Origin: Bacillota bacterium
Lineage (GTDB): Bacteria; Bacillota; Clostridia; Christensenellales; CAG-138
NCBI GenBank assembly: GCA_023393045.1
Contig: JAEWMV010000040.1
Location: 1 to 20,600, forward strand
Direction: 5' to 3'
Length of the DNA: 20,600 nt
This document shows positions 14,228-20,600 of the stretch, piece by piece. The position numbers and the translations under genes are program-made. The notes under the pieces were generated by a model. It was not told the DNA's origin and made no database searches. It was given only the letters and a program-made list of their open reading frames with translations. How positions within the stretch are numbered: the stretch's first letter is position 1; each line of letters opens with the position of its first letter.

Positions 14228-15607
14228 CTATGGCGTTGGGAACTCCCATCCCGGTGGGGATGTTTCCTCCCCCGTTATCCCGGGCTCCGGCGTCAATTGC
14301 GGCGTAAGTTCCGGCGTGGGCGTGTTCACGACCAACCCGCCGCCCGGATTGCTTATACCCGGGGAGGGCGTCGCGCCGCCCGGCGTGCGTGCGGGCAGCG
14401 ACGGATTGGGGGTTTTCAGCTCCACGGGTTTTGGCTTTTCCTCCGAATCGAATATGAATTCGTTGAGCTTCATGCTCATCGCGGGCAGGTCGCCAAAGAA
14501 CACGAAGCGCTTTTCCCACTTGCCGTTCTGATAGAGCCCATCGACGGGCAGGCGGTAGGACAATATCCCCTTCGCCTTCATCGAAAGCGCGGACATGGCG
14601 ATGTCTATGATCTGCGCGTTGGTGAGGTTGGTCTCCACATAGGGCAGCATGTCGTAGAGGAGGTCGTACTGCTTTTTCGCGCTCATGCCCATGAACTGCG
14701 CAAAGACCATCTCCAGGAGCTTATACTGGCGCTCCACGCGCACGAATTCGCTGTCGATCTTCCTTATTCTGGCATAACCGAGCGCCTGCTTGCCGGTGAG
14801 CTTCACAGGGCCGGGCTCCGCGAAGATAAAGCCGTCCCACAGGTATGTTACGTCAAGCTGCTTGTTGAGCCCCGCGATGTTGTCGTTGGCGGCGCTGATC
14901 TCCTCCGCCGTCATCTCGACCGTCACGCCCTCCATGGCGTCTATGAGGTCGACGAAGGTAAAGAGATCCACCAGCACATACTTTTCGATTTTGATGTGGA
15001 AGTTGCTGTAAATCGTATCGAACAAAAGCTGCACGCCGCCGCGCGCCGCCGCGGAATTGAGCTTGCCGTAGCCGTGGCCCGGTATGTCCACGAGCATGTC
15101 GCGCATGAGCGAGGTGAGCTTCAATCGGTTGTGCACCTTGTCGATGGTAGCGATCATCATCGTGTCGGAATTGTACGCACCCTTCTTCTCGCGCCTGTCC
15201 GCGCCGATGAGCAGCACGTTGACGTAGCGGGTATCCTTGTTGTCCATGAGCAGCTTCGTCAATTGCTCCTGCGTGAGCACCGTTTGCTCATAATACTCGC
15301 CCAGCGGCAGCGCGGGCGCGGCAGCGCCGTTGCCCGGCACTTCCATGACGTCCCCCGTCGTGCTGGGAGCGGGGCTTCGCGTGGGCGTGGGCGTCATATC
15401 CGGCGCCTCGTCCGAGAGGGGAGGCGTTTGCTCCCCGACGGGTTCAAAGGTCTCCGCCGGGTCGCCGCGCGTGATTCGGTTCAAAAGGTTCGTGCCGAGT
15501 ATGCCCAGCGCGAGGCCCAGCATTAAAACGACCGCGAGCAATGTGATTGCGACTTTCGCGGCGGGGCGGAGTTTTTTTCTTTTCTTTGCTTTTTCTTCCA
15601 TATCCAT
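14228..15607 (-). CDS. LytR-CpsA-Psr (LCP) family cell-wall polymer ligase
   Basis: Membrane-anchored enzyme expected to transfer undecaprenyl-linked anionic polymers to peptidoglycan outside the membrane. The 459-residue protein has a basic cytoplasmic head (KAKKRKKLRPAAK), one membrane helix (about 18-43), a Pro/Thr-rich linker (about 60-85), and the LCP domain from about 128. The LCP domain shows LLIGADRREK, NSDTMMIATID, TSLMRDMLVDIPG, and GYARIRKIDSEFVRVERQ, with the Asp/Arg residues that bind the lipid pyrophosphate. After about residue 390 comes a long Pro/Thr/Gly-rich tail of about 70 residues. ATG 15607 is used; GTG 15610 and ATG 15601 are alternatives and none has a strong Shine-Dalgarno. 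The promoter at 15659-15687 has a perfect inverted repeat in its spacer. Confidence 0.92.
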   Translation of the reverse strand: MDMEEKAKKRKKLRPAAKVAITLLAVVLMLGLALGILGTNLLNRITRGDPAETFEPVGEQTPPLSDEAPDMTPTPTRSPAPSTTGDVMEVPGNGAAAPALPLGEYYEQTVLTQEQLTKLLMDNKDTRYVNVLLIGADRREKKGAYNSDTMMIATIDKVHNRLKLTSLMRDMLVDIPGHGYGKLNSAAARGGVQLLFDTIYSNFHIKIEKYVLVDLFTFVDLIDAMEGVTVEMTAEEISAANDNIAGLNKQLDVTYLWDGFIFAEPGPVKLTGKQALGYARIRKIDSEFVRVERQYKLLEMVFAQFMGMSAKKQYDLLYDMLPYVETNLTNAQIIDIAMSALSMKAKGILSYRLPVDGLYQNGKWEKRFVFFGDLPAMSMKLNEFIFDSEEKPKPVELKTPNPSLPARTPGGATPSPGISNPGGGLVVNTPTPELTPQLTPEPGITGEETSPPGWEFPTP

Positions 15608-15658
15608 CACGCTTTCGCGTAAATTTCGCCAAATTCAAACATCCTTCTTCGCCTGTTG

Positions 15659-15687
15659 ATTTTATCACGAAGCGCGTGGCGCTTCAA
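15659..15687 (-). promoter_or_regulatory. Promoter of the LCP gene
   Basis: On the minus strand TTGAAG (15682-15687), 17-base spacer, TAAAAT (15659-15664) preceded by TGA, ending about 50 bases before the start codon. Confidence 0.7.
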
Positions 15688-15698
15688 GCTTACTTGAA
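15669..15698. promoter_or_regulatory. Candidate operator palindromes between divergent promoters
   Basis: Two adjoining inverted repeats: GAAGCGC-GTG-GCGCTTC (15669-15685), filling the LCP promoter spacer, and TTCAAG-CTTA-CTTGAA (15683-15698), overlapping both -35 boxes. Their position suggests a regulator binding site; the regulator is unknown. Confidence 0.4.
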
Positions 15699-15722
15699 AG
15701 CGGATGGCCTTTGTTGTACAAT
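15694..15722 (+). promoter_or_regulatory. Promoter of the methyltransferase-hslO operon
   Basis: TTGAAA (15694-15699), 17-base spacer, TACAAT (15717-15722), 37 bases before ATG 15760 and back to back with the LCP promoter. Confidence 0.7.
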
Positions 15723-15759
15723 TGTTAACACCTTATTCAAGAATGGGAGGGTTATGCGC

Positions 15760-16500
15760 ATGTACGCCATGTTCGCCGCAGTGTATGATAGGCTCATGGC
15801 CTCGATCGACCGCGACGAGTGGGCGCGCTACCTCCTCACTTTCCTGCCGGAGGGAAAGCTTATGATCGCGGACGCCGCCTGCGGCACGGGCGCGCTGACC
15901 ATTCCGCTCGCCAGGGCCGGACATGCCCTCACGGGGCTTGACGCGTCGGAGGAAATGCTCCGCGTCGCGCAGGAAAAGGCGAGGCTCGCGCGGCTTTCCA
16001 TCCCCTTCGCGCAGATGAGGATGGAAAATCTTACCTTGCACAAAAAGGCGGACGCGATCGTCTGCGCGTGCGACGGGGTGAACTATTTAACTTCCGTCAA
16101 CGCCGTGGATTCCTTTTTGCGTGCGGCGTTTGACAACATAAAGCCGGGCGGGAAGCTGCTTTTTGATATATCGAGCCGCTATAAGCTCTCCCGCGTGCTC
16201 GCCAATAATACCTTCGCCGAGGACGAAGAAGGCGCGGCATATATCTGGAAGAATGAATATGATGAAGTATCAAAGCGCATCCGCATGGATGTCACCTTCT
16301 TTGAGCGGATGGAGGACGGGCGCTACGAGAGGTTCAGCGAGGAACACATACAGCGCGCCCACTCCGAAAAGGAACTGACCAACGCGCTCATGCGCGCGGG
16401 CTTTTGCGATATACGGGCATACGGGGCCTTTACGCACGACGCGCCCCGAAAGGAAAGCGAACGGCTGCAATTTGTGGCGACCGTTCCGGAAAGAGGTTGA
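15760..16500 (+). CDS. Class I SAM-dependent methyltransferase
   Basis: A 246-residue cytoplasmic methyltransferase. SAM-binding motif I is IADAACGTGALTIPLA (about 36-51), the acidic post-I residue is in LTGLDASEEML (57-67), and motif IV-like text is CACDGVNYL. The opening MYAMFAAVYDRLM is common in Firmicute methyltransferases found next to hslO. Substrate unknown. ATG 15760 is chosen because GGGAGG (15745-15750) lies nine bases upstream; ATG 15754 would be only three bases away. It is first in a four-gene operon and hslO starts two bases after its stop. Confidence 0.88.
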   Translation: MYAMFAAVYDRLMASIDRDEWARYLLTFLPEGKLMIADAACGTGALTIPLARAGHALTGLDASEEMLRVAQEKARLARLSIPFAQMRMENLTLHKKADAIVCACDGVNYLTSVNAVDSFLRAAFDNIKPGGKLLFDISSRYKLSRVLANNTFAEDEEGAAYIWKNEYDEVSKRIRMDVTFFERMEDGRYERFSEEHIQRAHSEKELTNALMRAGFCDIRAYGAFTHDAPRKESERLQFVATVPERG

Positions 16501-16502
16501 AG

Positions 16503-17414
16503 ATGGCCGACATGAACGATATAATCCTCAGGGGCGTATTGCTGAACCGACAGGCAAAATTCACGGCCATTTCCGGAACGAAGCTCGTTGAAACGGCGCG
16601 CGAAACGCACGGCCTCTCGCGCGTGTGCACCGCCGCACTCGGGCGCGCGCTGATGATAACCTCCATCATGGGCACCGCGCTCAAGGGCGCGGACGAGCGC
16701 GTGACCACCATCATCAAAGGCGGCGGCATGGCGGGCAACGTTGTGTGCACGGCGAACGCCTCGGGGCGGGTGAAAGGATATATCGAGGATCCCAAGCTCG
16801 AATTGCCTCCCACGCCGGATGGCAAGCTGGACGTCGCGCTCGCGGTGGGCTGGTTCGGCGAGCTCACCGTCGTGCGGGACATGGGCCTCAGGGAGCCCTA
16901 CGTCGGCCGCTCCCCCCTCGTTTCCGGGGAAATTGCGGAGGATTTCGCGCACTACTTTACGGTGAGCGAGCAGCAGCCCTCTCTGGTATACCTGGGCGTG
17001 CGCGTGGATATTGAAACGGGAAGGGCGCTCGCCGCCTCCGGCGTGCTGGTGCAGACCCTGCCCGGCTGCCCGGAAGAGGATACGGAAAAACTCATGCAGA
17101 AGGCGGACGCCATTTCCGCGCTGACGGCAAGGATAGAAAAAGGAGAAACGCTTGAAAACGCGCTCGCCGCGATTTTTGAGGATTGCGATATGGAAACGCT
17201 CCAAAGCTACCAGCCGGAGTTCCGCTGCGATTGCAGCAGGGAGAGGCTGGAGCGTGTGCTTCTCTCCCTCGGGACAGAGGAGCTTGCGGATATGCTTGAA
17301 AAGGAGCGCGGCGCGCAGCTCACCTGCCATTTTTGTAACACCGCGTATGACTTTGACGAAAACGACCTTCGGCAGCTAATTGCCGAAAGCAAAGGGAATA
17401 AAAGCGATGGATAA
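16503..17414 (+). CDS. hslO: Hsp33 redox-regulated chaperonin
   Basis: Cytoplasmic holdase that is switched on by oxidation: four cysteines hold zinc when reduced and form disulfides under oxidative stress. The 303-residue product has the N-terminal Hsp33 core (GVLLNRQAKFTAISGTKLVETARETHGLS, residues 11-39; IKGGGMAGNVV, 71-81) and the C-terminal switch with CDC (Cys242, Cys244) and CHFC (Cys275, Cys278), all intact. Start ATG 16503 follows the methyltransferase stop by two bases with an AGAGG ribosome site inside that gene. Its own stop overlaps the TPR gene start by eight bases. Co-transcribed from the promoter at 15694. Confidence 0.96.
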   Translation: MADMNDIILRGVLLNRQAKFTAISGTKLVETARETHGLSRVCTAALGRALMITSIMGTALKGADERVTTIIKGGGMAGNVVCTANASGRVKGYIEDPKLELPPTPDGKLDVALAVGWFGELTVVRDMGLREPYVGRSPLVSGEIAEDFAHYFTVSEQQPSLVYLGVRVDIETGRALAASGVLVQTLPGCPEEDTEKLMQKADAISALTARIEKGETLENALAAIFEDCDMETLQSYQPEFRCDCSRERLERVLLSLGTEELADMLEKERGAQLTCHFCNTAYDFDENDLRQLIAESKGNKSDG

Positions 17415-19140
17415 AATGACTTTACATAAAAAGGACCGGCCGGGCAAGATACTCTCCTTCGAACAGAAGGGCGAGTTCTTCTATAAAAGAGGGCTGGACC
17501 GGCTGGACGAAAACAAGCTGGACGACGCGCTGTGCAACTACAGGCTTGCGAGCGAGCGCGACCCGGACAATGAGGAAATCCTCCTCGCAATGGCCGAGGT
17601 GCTCACGGAGATGGAGCGCTTCGACGAATCCAACAGGATCATTTTCCGCCTGGTGCGGCACGAGGATCACGACCCCGAATGTTATTTCGGCATGGGCTGC
17701 AACTTCATGGGCCTCAACGACCTGCCCCACGCCAAGGACTCCCTCGAGCGCTACACCGAGCTTGACCCGGAGGGCGATTTCGTGTACGACGCGTTCGACA
17801 TGCTCGACGCCATCGACGAGGCGGAATTCTACCTCAACGGCCCCGGCGAGGGCGCGCTGGTCGAGGTCAATAAAAAGGACGACGCGTACGACGCCGCGGA
17901 GGAGGGTCGCTCCCTGCTCGAGCAGGAGCAGTACGACCGGGCGGAAGAGAAGCTCAACCGCGCGCTTAAGCTCGACCCGGAGCTTACGTGGGCGCGCAAC
18001 AACCTCACGCTCGTCCACTTCTGCCGCCGCGAATACAAGCGCGCCGCGACGGAAGCAAAAACCGTGCTGGAGCGCGACCCAAAGAACCTGCAGGCGCTGT
18101 GCAACCTTGCGATGATCCAGCAGGCCATGCGCGACAAGGCCGCCGCCAACCGCACGGCGGACGCGATGGCGCGCTGCGAGAGCGACGACCCGGACGACCT
18201 CAACCGCATGTCCCTCGTGCTCATGGACTTGGGCCGCTTTCAGGAGGCGCTGCCGCTGATGCAGAAGCTGAGGAAGCATTACCCGTACGACGAGGGCACG
18301 CTGCACCGCCTGGCGATGTGCGCCTTCCAGACGGACCGCTTCGGCGAGGCCATCGCCTGCTACGACACGCTTTTAAAGATCAACGCTTCCGACACCATCG
18401 CGCGCTACTACCGCGGCCTTTGCCGCGCGGCGCAGGCGAGCGGGTCTGCAAGCGCGCTCACCAAGCGCAAATTCATGATGAACTATCAGGTGCCCTTTGA
18501 CGAAATGCTCTCGCGCATCAACAGGCTCAATGAAATCGTGAGCCAGCCAAAGGACGACCTCAAAGAGGTCTGGGAAGAGGGCGGGGAGCTCAAGAACCTC
18601 GTGGAATGGGGCTTTACGCTGCCCGATCGCGGCATCAAGCACGCGCTGCTCGCGCTCGTCTCCACTTTCGCCGACGCGCGCGGGGAGGAATTGCTGCGGG
18701 ATTTCGTGCTGCGCCGCGAGCAGCCGGACGAATTGAAGCACGAGGCGCTCGCCTACCTCACGCGGCAGGGCGCCGTGGAGCCTTTTATCTCCTACCTCGG
18801 CGGCGCGCTGGTGCAAAGCCGCATCAGCCATTCCCTCGGCGGCGGGGTCAGCAAGCCGTATCGCGACGCGCTCGTGCTCTGCCTTAGCGCCATGCACGGG
18901 AGGCGTCCCGAGCAGGTGGCAAGCCGCGCCATGACGCTTTGGGAAAAATTCGTGCGCAGTGCGGAAAAGAACCTCCCCCGCCTCTCCCGCGCGCAAAGCT
19001 CGGCCATGGCCGCCGCGCTGGAGTTTCTCGCCTGCCGCGAGGAGGGCGAAAAGGCAGTGAAGACAGACATCTGCGCCCGCTACGGCGTGAGCGCGCTGCG
19101 CTTTAAAAACGCGCTGACGCGCCTGGAGCGCGGCCTATGA
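17407..19140 (+). CDS. TPR-repeat protein with uncharacterised C-terminal domain
   Basis: A 577-residue soluble protein. Residues about 20-340 are tetratricopeptide-like helical pairs, for example FYKRGLDRLDENKLDDALCNYRLASERDP (25-53), EGRSLLEQEQYDRAEEKLNRALKLDP (166-191) and CAFQTDRFGEAIACYDTLLKIN (305-326). The remaining ~230 residues are helical and not recognised. The last ~40 (AAALEFLACREEGEKAVKTDICARYGVSALRFKNAL, 535-570) look like a helix-turn-helix of the 'E/DI...YGVS...' kind. No signal or membrane segment, so cytoplasmic. ATG 17407 has AAAGGGA ten bases upstream and overlaps the hslO stop by eight bases; its own stop overlaps the next start (ATGA). The tight coupling to hslO and an rRNA methyltransferase suggests a protein-interaction role in stress or ribosome work, but that is inference. 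Confidence 0.88.
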   Translation: MDKMTLHKKDRPGKILSFEQKGEFFYKRGLDRLDENKLDDALCNYRLASERDPDNEEILLAMAEVLTEMERFDESNRIIFRLVRHEDHDPECYFGMGCNFMGLNDLPHAKDSLERYTELDPEGDFVYDAFDMLDAIDEAEFYLNGPGEGALVEVNKKDDAYDAAEEGRSLLEQEQYDRAEEKLNRALKLDPELTWARNNLTLVHFCRREYKRAATEAKTVLERDPKNLQALCNLAMIQQAMRDKAAANRTADAMARCESDDPDDLNRMSLVLMDLGRFQEALPLMQKLRKHYPYDEGTLHRLAMCAFQTDRFGEAIACYDTLLKINASDTIARYYRGLCRAAQASGSASALTKRKFMMNYQVPFDEMLSRINRLNEIVSQPKDDLKEVWEEGGELKNLVEWGFTLPDRGIKHALLALVSTFADARGEELLRDFVLRREQPDELKHEALAYLTRQGAVEPFISYLGGALVQSRISHSLGGGVSKPYRDALVLCLSAMHGRRPEQVASRAMTLWEKFVRSAEKNLPRLSRAQSSAMAAALEFLACREEGEKAVKTDICARYGVSALRFKNALTRLERGL

Positions 19141-20264
19141 ACTTCATCGCCACATGCAAGCTGGGGTTGGAGGCGCTCGTCGCCGCCGAACTTCGCAGAT
19201 GCGACATCAACGTTTTATCCGTGGAGGACGCGCGCGTGCGCTTCGAAGGGGACTTCGGGGCCATGGCGCGCGCCTGCCTGTGGCTGCGCACAGCGGAGCG
19301 CGTGCTTTTCGAGGCGGGCACGTTCGAGGCAAAGAGCTTCAACGAGCTGTTCGAAGGCGTGCGCGCGATAGATTGGAAGCATTACCTCAAGCGGGATACG
19401 TTCATACACGTCACGGGCAAGAGCGCCAAAAGCGCGCTCTTCTCCGTTTCGGACTGCCAAAGCATCGCGAAGAAGGCCATCGTCGAGAACCTCAAGGCCG
19501 CCTATAAAACGGAGCTTCTGCCGGAAACGGGCAAGGAGGTCATCATCGAAATCGGCATACTGCGCGATCAGGTCACCGTCGCGCTCGACCCGTGCGGCGC
19601 AGGTCTCTCCCGGCGGGGATACCGCACTTATAACGTGGCCGCACCTCTGAGCGAAACGCTCGGCGCCGCCATCGTGACCCTCGCGCGCTACTATGCCGAC
19701 ATGCCCCTCATCGATCCCATGTGCGGCAGCGGCACCATGCCCATTGAGGCCGCGCTCATCGCAAAGAACATCGCCCCCGGCCTCGGCCGCTCCTTTGCGG
19801 CGGAAAACTGGGCGTTTCTCGACCCGGCCGTATTCCGGGGCGAGCGCGCGCGTGCTCTGGATTCCATACGCAGCGTCACGCCGGACATACTCGGGCGCGA
19901 CATCGACGCGTGCAGCATTGAGCTTTGCAAAAAGCACGCCAAGAAGGCGGGCGTGACGGTGAGCTGGGAGGTCGTCCCGGTGCGCGAACTGCATATAACA
20001 AAAACCGGAGGCGCGCTAGTGTGCAACCCGCCCTACGGCGAGCGGATGCTGACGAAAAAAGAGGCGGACGCGCTCCTTGTGGACATGCGCCGCGCCTTCG
20101 ACGCGCTGCCCGGCTGGAGTGTCTCTATCATCAGCGCCAACCGCGAGTTCGAGCGCGCTTACGGGAAGACCGCGGACAAGCGGCGCAAGCTTTCCAACGG
20201 CGGCATGCCTTGTACGCTGTACCAGTACTTCGCGCCCAAAAAGGGCTTTACAAATGAAGGGTGA
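19137..20264 (+). CDS. THUMP-domain class I RNA methyltransferase (RlmL/YpsC-like)
   Basis: Probable 23S rRNA guanine-N2 methyltransferase, by family with the N-terminal half of E. coli RlmL (m2G2445) and B. subtilis YpsC. The 375-residue protein has a ferredoxin-like and THUMP N-terminal half (opening FIATCKLGLEALVAAELR; about 1-155), then GLSRRGYRTYNVAAPLSETLGAAI, SAM motif I DPMCGSGT (193-200) and catalytic motif IV NPPYGER (297-303). Start ATG 19137 overlaps the TPR stop by four bases. Its last codons contain the promoter of the downstream tRNA gene. Last gene of the methyltransferase-hslO-TPR operon; no terminator is seen directly after its stop, but one follows the tRNA. Confidence 0.92.
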   Translation: MNFIATCKLGLEALVAAELRRCDINVLSVEDARVRFEGDFGAMARACLWLRTAERVLFEAGTFEAKSFNELFEGVRAIDWKHYLKRDTFIHVTGKSAKSALFSVSDCQSIAKKAIVENLKAAYKTELLPETGKEVIIEIGILRDQVTVALDPCGAGLSRRGYRTYNVAAPLSETLGAAIVTLARYYADMPLIDPMCGSGTMPIEAALIAKNIAPGLGRSFAAENWAFLDPAVFRGERARALDSIRSVTPDILGRDIDACSIELCKKHAKKAGVTVSWEVVPVRELHITKTGGALVCNPPYGERMLTKKEADALLVDMRRAFDALPGWSVSIISANREFERAYGKTADKRRKLSNGGMPCTLYQYFAPKKGFTNEG

Positions 20265-20275
20265 TAACGTATAAT
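20247..20275 (+). promoter_or_regulatory. Promoter of tRNA-Ala
   Basis: TTTACA (20247-20252), 17-base spacer, perfect TATAAT (20270-20275). It overlaps the 3' end of the rRNA methyltransferase gene and lies 17 bases before the tRNA. Confidence 0.8.
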
Positions 20276-20292
20276 AAACCTCGCGTCCAAAC

Positions 20293-20369
20293 GGGGCTTT
20301 AGCGAAGTTGGCTATCGCGCTACACTGGCAGTGTAGAGATCACCGGTTCGAATCCGGTAAGCTCCACCA
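20293..20369 (+). tRNA. tRNA-Ala, anticodon GGC
   Basis: A full cloverleaf can be drawn. Acceptor GGGGCTT/AAGCTCC, D stem GCGA/TCGC, anticodon stem CTACA/TGTAG with loop CTGGCAG (anticodon GGC at 20327-20329), T stem ACCGG/CCGGT with loop TTCGAAT, discriminator A and an encoded CCA. The acceptor has the G3-U70 wobble pair, the alanine identity element, which supports the anticodon assignment. It reads GCC and GCU codons, fitting the GC-rich coding. Confidence 0.95.
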
Positions 20370-20371
20370 GG

Positions 20372-20401
20372 AAAAATCCAAGCCATTCGGCTTGGATTTT
20401 T
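20372..20401 (+). terminator. Terminator after tRNA-Ala
   Basis: AAAAATCCAAGCC/GGCTTGGATTTTT 13-base perfect stem with ATTC loop, three bases after CCA and ending in a T tract. Confidence 0.92.
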
Positions 20402-20484
20402 CAATTCAATTCGCTTGCGCTAAATGATATTGGCTCCGCCGTTGAGATCGGGCTACACTCGGCCGAGGAGACGGGTCTGCTGCA

Positions 20485-20600
20485 TCATTCGATTGTTTTC
20501 CATGTTTCGGGCACGGGAGTCCAGCCGGAATCGGACTCTCTCATCTCCCACTTTCCCTCTATGCATCGGACATCCATCTTTTGCGTATCGTCGTTTGCTT
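20485..20600 (-). CDS. Possible 3' end of an unknown minus-strand gene
   Basis: From the window edge the minus strand is open for 37 codons to a TGA at 20485-20487, giving a charged, tryptophan-containing tail (for example GKWEMRESDSGWTPVPETW) that reads more like real protein than the other frames. It is too short to name. A plus-strand frame from 20424 is also open to the edge but its product is arginine/serine-rich and less convincing. Confidence 0.3.
   Translation of the reverse strand, partial: ANDDTQKMDVRCIEGKWEMRESDSGWTPVPETWKTIE

Noticed and set aside
13997..15526. A 509-codon open frame on the plus strand opposite the LCP gene
   Set aside because: It is antisense to a clear LCP protein, rich in His/Arg/Glu as expected from GC-rich shadow frames, and has no family motif.
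1..20600. CRISPR array or intact insertion sequence
   Set aside because: No regularly spaced direct repeats and no transposase or integrase frame seen; the only repeat cluster is the REP-like pair at 4506-4686.

Overview
The window reads as chromosome of a GC-rich, Gram-positive Firmicute, probably an uncultured clostridial lineage. That is inference from content: bL27 carries the Firmicute-type N-terminal extension and sits beside the Prp protease that removes it. A LytR-CpsA-Psr (LCP) wall protein, Shine-Dalgarno-led genes and sigma-A-type promoters fit the same picture. Most genes are dense and GC-rich. The exception is an AT-rich island holding a TIR-domain gene at about 10.85-11.94 kb.

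Layout. 1-945 is the 3' part of a TrpB2-type tryptophan synthase beta gene, followed by a polysaccharide deacetylase (978-1718). From a promoter at 1729 runs HD-domain hydrolase, GtrA-like membrane protein, AAC(6')-like acetyltransferase, then a two-domain GNAT gene broken by a one-base frameshift near 4299. 4424-4792 is a convergent intergenic stretch with two REP-like hairpins and the terminator of the next operon. An ABC exporter pair (ATPase, then permease, minus strand) has its own promoter and terminator and so forms a complete unit. Divergent from it are an AadA-like nucleotidyltransferase and a radical SAM protein (SPL family), ending at a terminator shared with a convergent GNAT gene. 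A NUDIX hydrolase follows.

9735-10843 is the ribosomal unit rplU-prp-rpmA: strong promoter, structured leader, perfect terminator. Immediately beyond it, on the minus strand, lies the AT-rich TIR gene with winged-helix-like N-terminal domains, the best candidate in the window for an accessory (possibly anti-phage) function. Then come an OGG1-type 8-oxoguanine DNA glycosylase (possibly leaderless), a convergent NAD-dependent epimerase/reductase, a 337-base gap with abrupt composition change, and an LCP-family gene. The LCP gene is divergent from a tight operon of methyltransferase, Hsp33, TPR protein and RlmL-like 23S rRNA methyltransferase. A tRNA-Ala(GGC) with its own promoter and terminator and a possible partial minus-strand gene end the window.

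Themes: small-molecule and antibiotic-type modification enzymes (three GNATs, one nucleotidyltransferase, an ABC exporter), translation and protein quality control (L21, L27, Prp, Hsp33, RlmL, tRNA), and nucleic-acid or nucleotide damage control (OGG, NUDIX, SPL-like radical SAM). All family calls are from reading motifs; no database search was run.
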